From positions 62,001 through 126,000 of the forward strand of contig CANRVB010000002.1 of NCBI GenBank assembly GCA_947643165.1: a DNA stretch of 64,000 nucleotides, in the 5' to 3' direction. Under the pieces are notes generated by a model. The model saw nothing but the letters and a program-made list of their open reading frames with translations. It did not search any database and was not told where the DNA came from. Made by a program: the position numbers and the translations under genes. This document shows, in pieces, positions 33,106 to 42,361 of this stretch. The first letter of the stretch is position 1. Every line of letters begins with the position of its first letter. Source of the DNA: an uncultured Porphyromonadaceae bacterium (GTDB lineage Bacteria > Bacteroidota > Bacteroidia > Bacteroidales > Muribaculaceae).

Positions 33106-34161
33106 TTATACAGTGGGAGCCACGGCGCTGAATCCGAACACTATGGTCTCGTCGAGCGATTCGCCCGGATTGAGACGTGTCGACGGGAATTGCTCGCGGT
33201 TGGGTGCGTCTGGAGTATGCTGGCACTCAATTGCTATACCATCATAGTCGTTCATCGAACGGCCACTCTTGTTGAGCGGAGATCCGGCGAGCCAGTTGCC
33301 GCCATACACCTGGGCTGCAGGCTGTGTGGTCTCAACAGTGAGCACACGTCCCGATGCCGGACTCGAAAGAACGGCTACGGTCTGCAGCTTTCCCTTTTCG
33401 TAGTCATCTACCATCCAGCAGTTGTCGTATCCCTTGCCGTATTTAAGAGCGGGGAAGTCTTCCTGCATATCGCGACCGAATTGTTTTGGACTGGTGAAGT
33501 CCATCGGGGTTCCTGCTACCGGAGCGATCTCGCCTGTCGGTATGAGGGTGTCATCGGTAGGCAGGTAGTGCGACGCCTTTATCTGGAGTATGTGGTTGAG
33601 TGCCGAGCCGGCATTCTGGCCATCGAGATTCCAATATGCATGGTTGGTGAGGTTTACTACAGTCGGCTTGTCATCAACAGTAGCGTGGAGCTTCAATGTG
33701 AGCTTGTTGTCATCGCTCCACGAGTAGGTTGCACTTGCATGAAGCACTCCGGGATAACCTTCTTCACCATCGGCCGATGTGTATTCCATCACTACTTCAT
33801 TGTCTTCCACATGGCTGTCCCATATGCGGTTCTGGAAGCCTTCCGGTCCACCATGCAGCGCGTTGGGGCCGTTGTTGATGGCCAATGTATATTCGGTTCC
33901 GTCGAGTGTGAAGTGTCCTTTGGCTATGCGGTTGGCATAACGGCCGGGTACCTTTCCTGCGCATGGACCGTCATAGAAATAGTCGCGGGGATCGGCATAT
34001 CCAAGCACTACATCCTCCATATTGCCGGCAGCGTCAGGAACGATAACCTTCACTATACCGGCACCGAGTGTCGACAATGTTACGCTTGCTCCCGATGCGT
34101 TGGTCAGTGTATAGAGTGTGATCTCGCCTTTAGGTGAGTCTATGGTCTGTTTTTCTATCAT
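33106..34161 (-). CDS. galM: Galactose mutarotase (aldose 1-epimerase)
   Basis: 351 residues from the ATG at 34161 (MIEKQTIDSPKGEITLYTL); a longer frame upstream is outside the family. Motifs: NRIAKGHFTLDGTEYTLAINNGPNALHGGPEGF (substrate Arg and catalytic His region, about 77-110), TNHAYWNLDG (catalytic His, about 175-184) and the late YDGIAIECQHTPDAPN with the catalytic Glu in ECQ. Interconverts alpha and beta anomers of galactose/glucose. No signal peptide, so cytoplasmic. Two TATATTTG elements lie upstream. Confidence 0.93.
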   Translation of the reverse strand: MIEKQTIDSPKGEITLYTLTNASGASVTLSTLGAGIVKVIVPDAAGNMEDVVLGYADPRDYFYDGPCAGKVPGRYANRIAKGHFTLDGTEYTLAINNGPNALHGGPEGFQNRIWDSHVEDNEVVMEYTSADGEEGYPGVLHASATYSWSDDNKLTLKLHATVDDKPTVVNLTNHAYWNLDGQNAGSALNHILQIKASHYLPTDDTLIPTGEIAPVAGTPMDFTSPKQFGRDMQEDFPALKYGKGYDNCWMVDDYEKGKLQTVAVLSSPASGRVLTVETTQPAAQVYGGNWLAGSPLNKSGRSMNDYDGIAIECQHTPDAPNREQFPSTRLNPGESLDETIVFGFSAVAPTV

Positions 34162-34187
34162 GATTATGGTATTGAGGTAAGTTATGA

Positions 34188-34223
34188 CAAATATACAAAG
34201 TATATTGTATTCCTGCAAATATA
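34188..34223 (-). promoter_or_regulatory. Two candidate promoter -7 elements for galM
   Basis: Minus-strand TATATTTG occurs at 34188-34195 and 34216-34223, 28 bp apart, both upstream of the ATG at 34161. Either or both could start the galM-nucleotidyltransferase transcript. Confidence 0.6.
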
Positions 34224-34352
34224 CAAATATTCGTCGAAACGTTTGGCTGATTTCAGTTAAAAACGTTGTAATGTCTGCTGATATTCATTCTTTTCCACGT
34301 TTTTATAGAGAAATGCAGCTATCACCTCTCGCATGTGTATTACACGCCTTTG

Positions 34353-35459
34353 TCATTGGGCCTGAGACTGCTGTGCAGCCTGGGCGTTGGCCATAGCTGT
34401 GGCTACAGCTTGCTCAAGATCGGCTCCAGTGAGATCGCGTGCCACTATCGTACCTTCTGGATCGAACAATATGATGCAGGGGATAGATGATATGCCGTAG
34501 ACATCGGTAGCTATACGCTGGGTGCCTATTATCTGATTCCATGGAAGTGAGTGGGCTTCTATAGCCTTGCGGGTCGCATCGGGCTCATCCCATACAGCCA
34601 CGCCGAGTATCTCAAGCCCCTTATCGTTATATGCGGAATATATGCGCTTGAGTGTCTCAGTCTCGCGTATGCACGGACCGCACCAGCTTGCCCAGAAGTC
34701 AACAAGTGTATAGTGGCCCTTGCCGACATGATTGCTGAGCTTGTAGCGCACGGTGTCGACCACTACCTCGAAATCTTTGAATTTCTTGCCGGGCATGGTC
34801 TGGGCTTTGAGTTGCATAGCCTCTTTGAGGCGACTCAGACGTACACCGGGCTTTATGGCCGGATAAGCGTTGATGAGTGAATCGAGGCCGGCAGGCGTCA
34901 TCTCATAGCCTTCCTGAAGCAGGAGGTATTCGCCTACCGGATTGTTCTGGTTGGCTTCAATCGCGTCAGATGTGAGTTTGCGGTAGGCTGCCATAGCTTC
35001 GCTACGCTGCTTGCGGGCTACGCTGTCGGGAGTGTTTTCGGATGCAACCGACTTGCTGTACACGTTGATAAGTGAATCTTGATTTGCAGCTACTGAGACG
35101 AGTACATCGTTGAGATGAGTACCGCTACCCATGCGCGATGCGGAGTCTATCGCTATGTCGCCGCTCTCAAGTATGGCCATGCCTCGGCGTTTTCCGTCTA
35201 TCAGCACACGCACAACGCGGGCAGAGTCGACAGTTCCGCTGAACGTAGCCTTGCCTTCGGCTATGATCACAGAGTCAAGCTTTGCGTCGGTATCAAAATC
35301 CACCAGATATGCCAGCATACCGTTGTCGGCGGCTGTAGTCGGAAGGGTGAGGGTGTAGGCGCCGGAATTGCCGGCAGAATCGGATCCGTTGTTTCCGGAG
35401 CATGCACTGGCAGCTACGGTGAGTGCCGCGGCACATGCGGCGATGATCGATTTGTTCAT
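34353..35459 (-). CDS. TlpA-like thioredoxin-fold lipoprotein with DUF4369-type N-domain
   Basis: 368 residues. Lipobox AASACSG (Cys about 20). Residues about 34-140 form the beta-rich DUF4369-like domain; the middle is helical; the C-terminal ~140 residues are a TlpA/ResA thioredoxin fold with the active site WASWCGPCIRETE. Acts as a periplasmic disulfide reductant, probably bound to a membrane by lipid. The C-terminus ends in an Ala/Gln-rich tail (ANAQAAQQSQAQ). It may be read from the pth-S4 transcript 48 bp upstream. Confidence 0.88.
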   Translation of the reverse strand: MNKSIIAACAAALTVAASACSGNNGSDSAGNSGAYTLTLPTTAADNGMLAYLVDFDTDAKLDSVIIAEGKATFSGTVDSARVVRVLIDGKRRGMAILESGDIAIDSASRMGSGTHLNDVLVSVAANQDSLINVYSKSVASENTPDSVARKQRSEAMAAYRKLTSDAIEANQNNPVGEYLLLQEGYEMTPAGLDSLINAYPAIKPGVRLSRLKEAMQLKAQTMPGKKFKDFEVVVDTVRYKLSNHVGKGHYTLVDFWASWCGPCIRETETLKRIYSAYNDKGLEILGVAVWDEPDATRKAIEAHSLPWNQIIGTQRIATDVYGISSIPCIILFDPEGTIVARDLTGADLEQAVATAMANAQAAQQSQAQ

Positions 35460-35507
35460 GGTTGTGGAGATTGGTTGTTATTAGGAGATTGGATTGGTTG
35501 TTATTGT

Positions 35508-35954
35508 TTACAATTCATCGTCAATGTCGTCGTCTGAATCATCGAAATCGAAATCCCAGCCGTCGCTGTTGCCGAAATAAGCTTCTTCCGTAAACTTATT
35601 CAGCTCACGGCCTTCTCGTTTGGTCGGTCGTCCGAGACCCTTGCGGCGGTCTATGAATCCCGAGATCTTGACAACTTCAAGCAGGTCGAGCTCGGAGCGC
35701 GGAGTTACGTTTTCCATATATTCCGGCACAAGCTTGGCTCCAAGCCGGTTTTCGGTCACGGCTTTCACAAGAAAAGAATAGGTGACGGGCGACTTTCTTA
35801 CCTGTATTGTATCGCCGGGTTTTATTGTACGCGATGGTTTGACCGGAGTTCCCCCGATCATCACACGGCCCTTCTTGCAGGCTTCTGTTGATATTGAGCG
35901 GGTTTTGAACACTCTCACGGCCCAGAGCCACTTATCAATTCTTACTTCGTTCAT
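35508..35954 (-). CDS. S4-domain RNA-binding protein (Hsp15-like)
   Basis: 148 residues. S4 domain at the N-terminus: VRIDKWLWAVRVFKTRSISTEACKKGRVMIGG (about 4-35), followed by SRTIKPGDTIQVRK. The middle has a basic GFIDRRKGLGRPTKREGR stretch and the end is strongly acidic (DGWDFDFDDSDDDIDDEL). The family (HslR/Hsp15) binds stalled 50S-tRNA complexes and helps ribosome recycling. It lies 20 bp after pth, a peptidyl-tRNA hydrolase, so the two fit a common job in rescue of stalled translation. Confidence 0.88.
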   Translation of the reverse strand: MNEVRIDKWLWAVRVFKTRSISTEACKKGRVMIGGTPVKPSRTIKPGDTIQVRKSPVTYSFLVKAVTENRLGAKLVPEYMENVTPRSELDLLEVVKISGFIDRRKGLGRPTKREGRELNKFTEEAYFGNSDGWDFDFDDSDDDIDDEL

Positions 35955-35974
35955 TGTCAGAGGGGAGGTCTCGG

Positions 35975-36538
35975 TTACTTATTGTTATATTGGCACATGG
36001 CTCTGCCTATTCCTTCAAGGCAGAACATTCGTATGGCATCACACGCTATGTCGATACGTTCGGCCATGTGGGCGCGTTCATCCGGCGTGAACTTGCCCAG
36101 CACATAGTCTACCTGACATCCGCGGGGAAAGTCGTTGCCTATTCCGAACCTTAGCCGGGCGTATGCCTGGGTATTTAGCATTGCGGCTATATTCTTCAGT
36201 CCGTTGTGTCCGGCGTCGCTGCCGCTGCCTTTTATACGTATGGCTCCGAATGGCAACGCACAGTCATCAACGCACACCAATATATGGTCCAGGTCTATTT
36301 GTTCCTGTTCCTTCCAGTAGCGTACGGCGTTGCCCGACAGATTCATGTAGGTAGATGGCTTGAGGGCCACTATCTGCTGGTTTTTTATGCGGAAACGTGC
36401 TGTGTCGCCATATCGTCCGGTTGTCCAGGTCGCACCTGCGGCAGCCGCGAGAGCATCGACTATCTCGAAGCCTATGTTATGGCGTGTTGACCGGTATTCA
36501 TCGCCTATGTTTCCGAGTCCTACGATAAGAAATTTCAT
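35975..36538 (-). CDS. pth: Peptidyl-tRNA hydrolase
   Basis: 187 residues. Catalytic His is H20 in STRHNIGFE. The substrate Asn sits in PSTYMNLSG (about 61-69); the catalytic Asp is in VDDCALPFG (D91/D92); Asn in GHNGLKNI (about 110-117). Length matches the family. It releases peptidyl-tRNA drop-off products. A terminator lies upstream, separating it from rplY, yet it starts only 32 bp after that hairpin, so a close promoter or read-through is needed. Confidence 0.95.
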   Translation of the reverse strand: MKFLIVGLGNIGDEYRSTRHNIGFEIVDALAAAAGATWTTGRYGDTARFRIKNQQIVALKPSTYMNLSGNAVRYWKEQEQIDLDHILVCVDDCALPFGAIRIKGSGSDAGHNGLKNIAAMLNTQAYARLRFGIGNDFPRGCQVDYVLGKFTPDERAHMAERIDIACDAIRMFCLEGIGRAMCQYNNK

Positions 36539-36577
36539 GTGGCCTGTCTGTTATGGTTGTCTGTTTTGACAAAAAAT

Positions 36578-36609
36578 CGGAGGGACACCCGGCTTGCGGG
36601 GTCCCTCCG
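36578..36609 (-). terminator. Intrinsic terminator after rplY
   Basis: CGGAGGGAC (36578-36586) pairs with GTCCCTCCG (36601-36609) plus CCC/GGG inside. On the minus strand it is followed by GATTTTTTG, a good T-run. It lies between the L25 gene and pth. Confidence 0.85.
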
Positions 36610-36642
36610 GGATATAAGATTTCGGCTGAATGCGGAAAACAA

Positions 36643-37299
36643 TTACTTTCCGGCAGCAGCGTTAGCCTGAGCACCGCGTGCGGCACGTGTGAGCTGCACG
36701 GCGCAAACAACAGCGTTCTTGGCGTTCATCAGTTCAAGACCTTCGAAGTGGAGATCGCCTATCTGGAGGGTCTTGCCCAGACCGAGGTGGTCAACGTTGA
36801 TGACGAGACGCTCGGGTATTGCAGTGTAAGGAGCTTTAACCTTGAGCTTCTTCATCGACAGTGTGAGCTTACCACCGGCCTTAACACCTTCGGCGTGACC
36901 TTCGAGCTGAACGGGAACGAGGATGGTTACGGGCTTATCTTCGCTAACCTCGAGCAGGTCGATGTGGAGGATATTGTCCTTTACGGGGTGGAACTGGATA
37001 TCCTTGAGGACTGCCATACGCTTTTCGCCATGGATATTGAGCTCGATAGCGAAGATGTCGGGGGTATAGATGAGCTTGCGCACTGACTCGTTGGTTACAA
37101 CGAGGTCAGTTGTGATCAGGCCCTTGCCATTGCCGATCTCTACTACCTTCTCACCCTCGCGGAGTGTGCCGGTGTAGGGCAGGTCGATTATTGCACCGCC
37201 GTTCAGTACAACGGGGATCTTGTTCTCTTCACGGAGTGCCTTTGCGGCTTTCTTTCCGAGCACTGTACGGGGCTCGGCTGTGAGCTGGAATGTCTTCAT
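36643..37299 (-). CDS. rplY: 50S ribosomal protein L25/TL5 (Ctc type)
   Basis: 218 residues, the long TL5/Ctc form. The N-terminal 5S rRNA-binding domain (about 1-95) starts FQLTAEPRTVLGKKAAKALREENKIPVVL; the C-terminal beta-domain follows (VPVQLEGHAEGVKAGGKLTLSMKKLKVKA). It ends with an Ala-rich stretch. Binds 5S rRNA in the large subunit. It has a structured leader of about 110 nt (see separate entry) and its own terminator. Located next to pth, a frequent neighbour in bacteria. Confidence 0.95.
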   Translation of the reverse strand: MKTFQLTAEPRTVLGKKAAKALREENKIPVVLNGGAIIDLPYTGTLREGEKVVEIGNGKGLITTDLVVTNESVRKLIYTPDIFAIELNIHGEKRMAVLKDIQFHPVKDNILHIDLLEVSEDKPVTILVPVQLEGHAEGVKAGGKLTLSMKKLKVKAPYTAIPERLVINVDHLGLGKTLQIGDLHFEGLELMNAKNAVVCAVQLTRAARGAQANAAAGK

Positions 37300-37328
37300 T
37301 TTGGATTGTTAATTGGTTGTGTTACTAA

Positions 37329-37416
37329 AAATTAAGGAGTTTCGCTTCTTAATTTCCCATCACACTGCGCTACCGTCATCGACGGCTTCAATGGTGGTGT
37401 CGCTTAAAAAGCAGTG
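37329..37416 (-). promoter_or_regulatory. Structured 5' leader of rplY
   Basis: Downstream of the promoter, the minus-strand leader can form GCACTGC...GCAGTG pairing (37411-37416 with 37363-37368), enclosing CCGTC-ATC-GACGG (37373-37385). Next comes an AT stem AAATTAAG/CTTAATTT (37348-37355 with 37329-37336) that ends in TTTTT, like a weak attenuator. A ribosomal-protein type autoregulatory leader is possible. Confidence 0.45.
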
Positions 37417-37424
37417 CAAAGGTA
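37417..37424 (-). promoter_or_regulatory. Promoter -7 element for rplY
   Basis: Minus-strand TACCTTTG with TTGTG about 18 bp upstream, 118 bp before the ATG at 37299. Confidence 0.65.
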
Positions 37425-37455
37425 GTGCTTTTTTACCAATTACACAAGTTTTCTA

Positions 37456-38856
37456 TCAGTCTTCGCTGCTGAACATAGGATCCCACGCCGGCAGAAGTAC
37501 AGGTTTCTTGCCAAGTACCTTACGGGCCTTGTCAGTGAGATACTTGCGGTCTACAACAAGACGGAACATATATTCGTCAAACCACGGGTCGGTCATGATC
37601 AGATGGCCATCGTTGGCGCCGGGACCCCAGCTGTTTTCAACGAGCCACTTGTCGGGCTGTCCGTTTTTGCCTATGTTTACGCCTACAAGTGTCATGGCAT
37701 GGCTCGATGCGCTTGCTCCGGTCTGTATGCGCTCAGCCTTGTTCATGCCGAAGGTTGTGCCGAAGAGCGATCCGTAGTCAAATGCTTCCGGGTCGAGCAC
37801 ACCGCGCTCACGGTCAAGAAATTTGCCTACGTCACAGCTGAAATACATCGCTGTCGAGTCCTTGAGCGATGCTATGGCCATTTCTTTTATCTCCTCTATG
37901 GGCAGGTTGATGTAGGTCCAGTTCTGTCCGTCATAAGTATGGCGGTCCTGATCTATCTCATAGAGATCATAGTAAGGTCTCGATGGATCGTTCATCAGCA
38001 TCACATATCCACCCTCAAGATCATTGCCTGCATATGTGCGGTAAAACTCCTGAGGTGTATAGGTGCGAGTATCTATGGCATTACCCTTACTGTCGCGGCG
38101 TGTCCACTCAAACTCTGTGGGAGGCACTCCCAGATTCAGCGCCAGCATGCGGTAGATTTCCCCGAGCATCTCTATCTTGCGGGCTTCCACATCATCTTTG
38201 CTCTTCTTTTCGGCTACCATCTTGCGCAGAGCCAGTGCATCTTCCTTAAGCTTGAGCGCTATCAGGCGGCTCATCGTCGACGTGCTGTTGCTGCTGTTGG
38301 TCTCCGGCATAACCTCGGCCGGCACCACACCATATTTGGTTATGAGGTTCGATACACCGGTAAATGTACCGCCGTCGCTCAGTGTATTGCGCATGAGCCA
38401 CTCATTCTTGCGCGAGTCAAGGGGTTCGCCGGCATTATCGATTATCGACTGCAGGAACAGGTTCGACTTCTCCAGCTGATCGTAGAAGAAGTTATAGTTT
38501 TGCGACAGCTCGAGTTTGGCGAGATCATTATTGGCCATCATTTGCGCACGAAGCACGTTGAGACCCGTAAACAGCCAGCAGCGGCCCGATGAGCGCTGAT
38601 TGGTGATACCCTTCTGGGGCACACGGTAGGTGAAGTGCATATCCGGAGTCGACCGGCGTGCACGCGTGTTTATGGCCAGCTTGTCAATGTTGTTGTTTGT
38701 TATGGCATTCTGGATAGCGCGGTCGTTGGAGTCATCGGCATAAGCGGCCGAGATTGTCGACAGATCTTTGGCCGACAGTCCCCCGTTCGCTGCTGTCTGA
38801 CCCTGGGCCGTAGCTATGCCCAATGCCAGCATCAATAATAGGCTCTTGGTTTTCAT
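37456..38856 (-). CDS. Exported C1B cysteine peptidase (aminopeptidase C/bleomycin hydrolase-like)
   Basis: 466 residues. Signal peptide about 1-20 (ends AQGQT). Catalytic Cys93 in SSGRCWLFTGLN, His in SSHAMTLVGV (about 392) and Asn in VENSWGPGANDGH (about 413), in the order and spacing of PepC/bleomycin hydrolase. Cytosolic members form hexamers; the Bacteroidales version carries an export signal and is probably periplasmic or surface lipid-free. 30 bp downstream of the acyl-CoA ligase gene, so may share a transcript. Confidence 0.9.
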   Translation of the reverse strand: MKTKSLLLMLALGIATAQGQTAANGGLSAKDLSTISAAYADDSNDRAIQNAITNNNIDKLAINTRARRSTPDMHFTYRVPQKGITNQRSSGRCWLFTGLNVLRAQMMANNDLAKLELSQNYNFFYDQLEKSNLFLQSIIDNAGEPLDSRKNEWLMRNTLSDGGTFTGVSNLITKYGVVPAEVMPETNSSNSTSTMSRLIALKLKEDALALRKMVAEKKSKDDVEARKIEMLGEIYRMLALNLGVPPTEFEWTRRDSKGNAIDTRTYTPQEFYRTYAGNDLEGGYVMLMNDPSRPYYDLYEIDQDRHTYDGQNWTYINLPIEEIKEMAIASLKDSTAMYFSCDVGKFLDRERGVLDPEAFDYGSLFGTTFGMNKAERIQTGASASSHAMTLVGVNIGKNGQPDKWLVENSWGPGANDGHLIMTDPWFDEYMFRLVVDRKYLTDKARKVLGKKPVLLPAWDPMFSSED

Positions 38857-38886
38857 TGTGATGTAATGATTGGTTATGCTGATTGG

Positions 38887-40584
38887 TTATTTATATAGAT
38901 ATCGTTTTATCGATTTCTTGGGAGTCTTTTCAAATTCGTTGGCCATAAGCTGTATATTGCTTATTTGCTCAAACGGAGCCAGACGCTTGTTCAGGTCTTT
39001 TGCTACCTGTTCCATTATTTTGGGCAACATCTCATAGGTCACCTTCTCGCGGTCCATGGCGTCATAATCGGGATATACCAGTGCCACGAGCTTCGGCCCG
39101 CGCTCCACAATCAGGCTCTCGTTTACAAACGGCATATTGTTGAGCTTCGACTCTATGGCTTCCGGATATATGTTCTGGCCCGACGGTCCGAGTATCATGG
39201 TCTTATACCTTCCCCTTATGAATATGGTACCGTCCTCAGCTATGCAGCCCATGTCGCCCGTATGCAGCCAACCCTCGCTGTCTATTGCAGCAGCGGTAGC
39301 CTCCGGATTCTTGTAATAGCCGAGCATCACATTCTCGCCCTTGACGCATATCTCCCCCATGGGCATTGTCCGGCCGTTTATCACTGCCGTACCCGCATCC
39401 ATACCGTCCGCTGTCTTCAGACACGACTGCATGATGCCCGGAAGTGTGCGCCCGCACGATTCCGCTATGAAGTTTTCCCAATAGGTATAGCTGATCAGCG
39501 GACCGCATTCCGTCATACCGTAGCCAACGGTAAATCTGAAGTTGATCTTCTTCAGAAATGCCTCTACCTCATGATTGAGAGCTGCCCCGCCTACTATCAC
39601 CTGGCAGAAATCACCACCGAGCGCCGCATCGAGTTGAGCCCTGATCCGGGCATAGATCCGTTTATTGATTATCGGTATCGAAAGCATCCGTTTCACCGCC
39701 GGCTTGCTGATCGCCGGCAGAATCTGCTTGCGGTATATCTTTTCAAGTATCAGAGGCACGCATATTATCAGGTTCGGCCTCACCGATGCGAGTGCCTTGA
39801 GCAGCAGCTTCGGAGTCGGAAGCTTGCTGAATACGGTGATATGCGTTCCCGACACCAGAGGAACAAGCATATCAAAGGCACATCCATAGGCATGTGCGAG
39901 CGGCAGAAATGCCAGATTGCGCGATCCTCGGTAGTGTAGGCGCGCCTTTATGCCGAACACCACATTTCCGCATAGGTTGTTGTGGGTCAGCATGACGCCC
40001 TTCGAAAAACCGGTTGTCCCCGACGTATAGTTTATCTCCGCCAACGTTTCCGGCGGTAGTAGTGGATACTCTATGTCCGATGCCTTGAACCCGTGGGGAT
40101 AAGCCTTGGCCGCTAATTCGGGTATCCGGTTTATTACCCGCGACACCAGATTGTTTCCCTTGCCGCGTTCGTCCAGCAGACGTCCCGTGCCCAGCGCTAT
40201 CACTGCCTTCACTTTCGGCATGCAGTCCAGGTCAAAGTTCTCCCACGTCGATTCATCTATGAACAGCATCGACGAATCCGAGTGGTTTATTATGTGCTGC
40301 GCGTCTGTGGCGTTGAATTCCTGTAGCACCGGAACTATCACTGCGCCATAGCATATTGTCGCCATGTAGATCGTTATCCACGATACCGACGACTTGCCCA
40401 TCACCGCTACCTTGTCGCCACGCTTTATGCCGGCTTCTCTGAAAAATATGTGGATGTGCGCGATCTTTTGGGCGAGTTCACCGTAGGTCATCGTCCGTCC
40501 TCCGAAATAATCGCTCAGTGCTGGCAGTTCCCAGTTGTCGCGGAAACTTGACGCATATAGTTGCAGGAGATTTTCGTTGAGCAT
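38887..40584 (-). CDS. AMP-binding acyl-CoA synthetase-like protein
   Basis: 565 residues. P-loop-like motif YTSGTTGFSKGVMLTH (about 187-202). Other ANL motifs: FTVGYGMTECGPLISY (about 350-365), EGWLHTGDMG (about 437-446) and the C-terminal lysine in FEKTPKKSIKRYLY. Overall nearest long-chain fatty-acid-CoA ligases (FadD/AAS). Activates a fatty acid by adenylation, then loads CoA or ACP; the exact acceptor is not readable. A promoter with a long leader (about 170 nt) lies upstream. Confidence 0.85.
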   Translation of the reverse strand: MLNENLLQLYASSFRDNWELPALSDYFGGRTMTYGELAQKIAHIHIFFREAGIKRGDKVAVMGKSSVSWITIYMATICYGAVIVPVLQEFNATDAQHIINHSDSSMLFIDESTWENFDLDCMPKVKAVIALGTGRLLDERGKGNNLVSRVINRIPELAAKAYPHGFKASDIEYPLLPPETLAEINYTSGTTGFSKGVMLTHNNLCGNVVFGIKARLHYRGSRNLAFLPLAHAYGCAFDMLVPLVSGTHITVFSKLPTPKLLLKALASVRPNLIICVPLILEKIYRKQILPAISKPAVKRMLSIPIINKRIYARIRAQLDAALGGDFCQVIVGGAALNHEVEAFLKKINFRFTVGYGMTECGPLISYTYWENFIAESCGRTLPGIMQSCLKTADGMDAGTAVINGRTMPMGEICVKGENVMLGYYKNPEATAAAIDSEGWLHTGDMGCIAEDGTIFIRGRYKTMILGPSGQNIYPEAIESKLNNMPFVNESLIVERGPKLVALVYPDYDAMDREKVTYEMLPKIMEQVAKDLNKRLAPFEQISNIQLMANEFEKTPKKSIKRYLYK

Positions 40585-40763
40585 AGTAGGTTGCTTTTTC
40601 AGCTTTGAGTGTTCTCTACTTAGAGATAGCGGTCTGGCGATTTGCGGCTCTCCGACGGCATCCTCTTCGTATCTACAATGATTACGCCCCGGCAGTGTGT
40701 TTTGTTTTCCTGCGGCCTTATTTATTTGGCCTCACGGCAACTGAACCAATATCGGAGTCTATG

Positions 40764-40771
40764 CAAAGATA
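40764..40771 (-). promoter_or_regulatory. Promoter -7 element for acyl-CoA synthetase gene
   Basis: Minus-strand TATCTTTG followed by C, 179 bp upstream of the ATG at 40584. The 332-bp gap 40585-40916 also contains the metY hairpin at 40858-40888. A small GGCC/GGCC hairpin can form in the long leader. No further gene seen. Confidence 0.6.
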
Positions 40772-40857
40772 GTCATTTCATACCGGTATCACAACCTTAC
40801 CCCCTCCAAATCATCCCTTACACCCACTCCTCACTGTACTTTTTATCACAAAATTAA

Positions 40858-40888
40858 CATCACCGGCAGCTATATGCCACCGGTGATG
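40858..40888 (-). terminator. Hairpin after metY
   Basis: CATCACCGG (40858-40866) pairs with CCGGTGATG (40880-40888), with further pairing of GGCA/TGCC inside. On the minus strand it is followed by TTAATTTTGTG, a weak T-rich tract. It lies 28 bp after the metY stop. Confidence 0.6.
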
Positions 40889-40916
40889 CATACTAAGACG
40901 TAGACTTTTTGTGATA

Positions 40917-42188
40917 TTATGCCTTTTCAAATGCTTGCGCCAGATCCTCTATCAGATCATCTGCATGCTCTATACCTATCGACAGACGTATGGTGCCCGG
41001 ATAGATGTGCTGTTCCATTTTCTCCTCATCAGTCAGCTGGCTGTGGGTGGTCGATCCCGGATGGATCACGAGCGACTTCACGTCCGCCACATTGGCCAGA
41101 AGCGAGAATATCTTCAGACTGTCTATGAACCGGTGGGCGGCCGCTTCACCACCCTCTATCTCAAACGTGAATATCGAACCTGCCCCCTTCGGATAGAGCT
41201 TCGTATACAGTTCATGGTGTGGATGTGAGGGGAGCGACGGATGGTTCACCACCTTTACTTTGGGCTGCTCCGACAGCCATTTGGCTATCTTTACAGCGTT
41301 TTCTACATGGCGCTCCACGCGTAGCGATAGTGTCTCTACCCCCTGGAGTATCAGCCATGCGTTCATCGGGCTGATCGCCGCACCTGTGTCGCGGAGTATC
41401 ACCGCACGTATACGGGTCACGAATGCCGACTCACCGGCCACGTCGGCAAACACCGCCCCGTGATAGCTCGGATCCGGCTGCGATAGTGTCGGGAACTTAT
41501 CATTCGCCTTCCAGTCAAACTTGCCGCTGTCCACTATGATGCCTCCCAGCGAACTGCCGTGGCCGCCTAAAAATTTTGTGGCCGAATGTACCACTATGTC
41601 AGCCCCATGTTCTATCGGACGTATCAGACACGGTGTGCCGAAAGTGTTGTCTATTATCAGCGGCAGGCCGTGCCTGTGCGCTATATCCGCTACCGCCCTT
41701 ATATCGCTCACCTGACTGTTGGGATTGCCGAGCGTCTCTATGTAGAGTGCCTTCGTGTTTGGCCGTATCGCCTCCTCGAAGTTCTCGAGTCGTTCCGGAT
41801 CTACAAATGTTGTCTCTACTCCGAATGCCGGCAGAGTATTGGCCAGAAGATTGTATGTACCCCCATATATATTGTTGGCGGCTACTATATGATCCCCCTT
41901 TGTTGCTATGTTGATGATGCTGTAGGTCACTGCCGCAGCTCCCGAAGCTACAGCTAAGGCGGCCACGCCACCCTCAAGGGCAGCCACACGCTTCTCCAGT
42001 ACGTCCTGCGTCGGATTGGTCAGACGCCCGTATATATTGCCTGGTTCGCGTAGGGCGAAGCGGTCGGCGGCATTCGCCGAGTTGTGGAATACATACGATG
42101 TTGTCTGATATATGGGTACTGCACGTGCGTCTGTGGCTGGATCGGCCTGTTCCTGACCTACATGCAGTTGTAGTGTTTCGAGTCTCAT
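40917..42188 (-). CDS. metY: O-acetylhomoserine sulfhydrylase (MetY-type)
   Basis: 423 residues, Cys/Met-metabolism PLP family. The Schiff-base lysine is K205 in [15 protein letters not shown]. Other motifs: [22 protein letters not shown] (about 53-74) and the C-terminal [20 protein letters not shown]. The extra loop and length of about 420 fit the MetY/O-acetylhomoserine (thiol)-lyase branch rather than MetB/MetC. Makes homocysteine from O-acetylhomoserine and sulfide. Divergent from an Lrp-type regulator, which is a likely controller. Confidence 0.9.
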   Translation of the reverse strand: MRLETLQLHVGQEQADPATDARAVPIYQTTSYVFHNSANAADRFALREPGNIYGRLTNPTQDVLEKRVAALEGGVAALAVASGAAAVTYSIINIATKGDHIVAANNIYGGTYNLLANTLPAFGVETTFVDPERLENFEEAIRPNTKALYIETLGNPNSQVSDIRAVADIAHRHGLPLIIDNTFGTPCLIRPIEHGADIVVHSATKFLGGHGSSLGGIIVDSGKFDWKANDKFPTLSQPDPSYHGAVFADVAGESAFVTRIRAVILRDTGAAISPMNAWLILQGVETLSLRVERHVENAVKIAKWLSEQPKVKVVNHPSLPSHPHHELYTKLYPKGAGSIFTFEIEGGEAAAHRFIDSLKIFSLLANVADVKSLVIHPGSTTHSQLTDEEKMEQHIYPGTIRLSIGIEHADDLIEDLAQAFEKA

Positions 42189-42217
42189 TGTTCGTTGGTT
42201 TTATTGGTTGTATGCTG

Positions 42218-42225
42218 CAAAATTA
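42218..42225 (-). promoter_or_regulatory. Promoter -7 element for metY
   Basis: Minus-strand TAATTTTG followed by C, 30 bp upstream of the ATG at 42188; TTGG lies 19 bp further upstream. No SAM-riboswitch-like sequence is seen in this short leader. Confidence 0.6.
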
Positions 42226-42277
42226 CAATCCCCCGTCAAACTATCCAATACTTCTTGCTTATTATGGAATAAATTTC

Positions 42278-42285
42278 TATTTTTG
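42278..42285 (+). promoter_or_regulatory. Promoter -7 element for the Lrp-type regulator
   Basis: TATTTTTG followed by CC, 77 bp upstream of the ATG at 42362 and 53 bp from the divergent metY element. Confidence 0.55.
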
Positions 42286-42361
42286 CCGTGTGTGGCAGAT
42301 TTTATTGCTTTTGCACCCCTGCCTTGTATCCCTTTTGCAGATAATTATTCTTTTCGCGTCA

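Noticed and set aside
42098-42361. 88-residue N-terminal extension of the Lrp regulator
   Set aside because: Crosses the promoter and metY leader and is unlike Lrp proteins; the ATG at 42362 is used.
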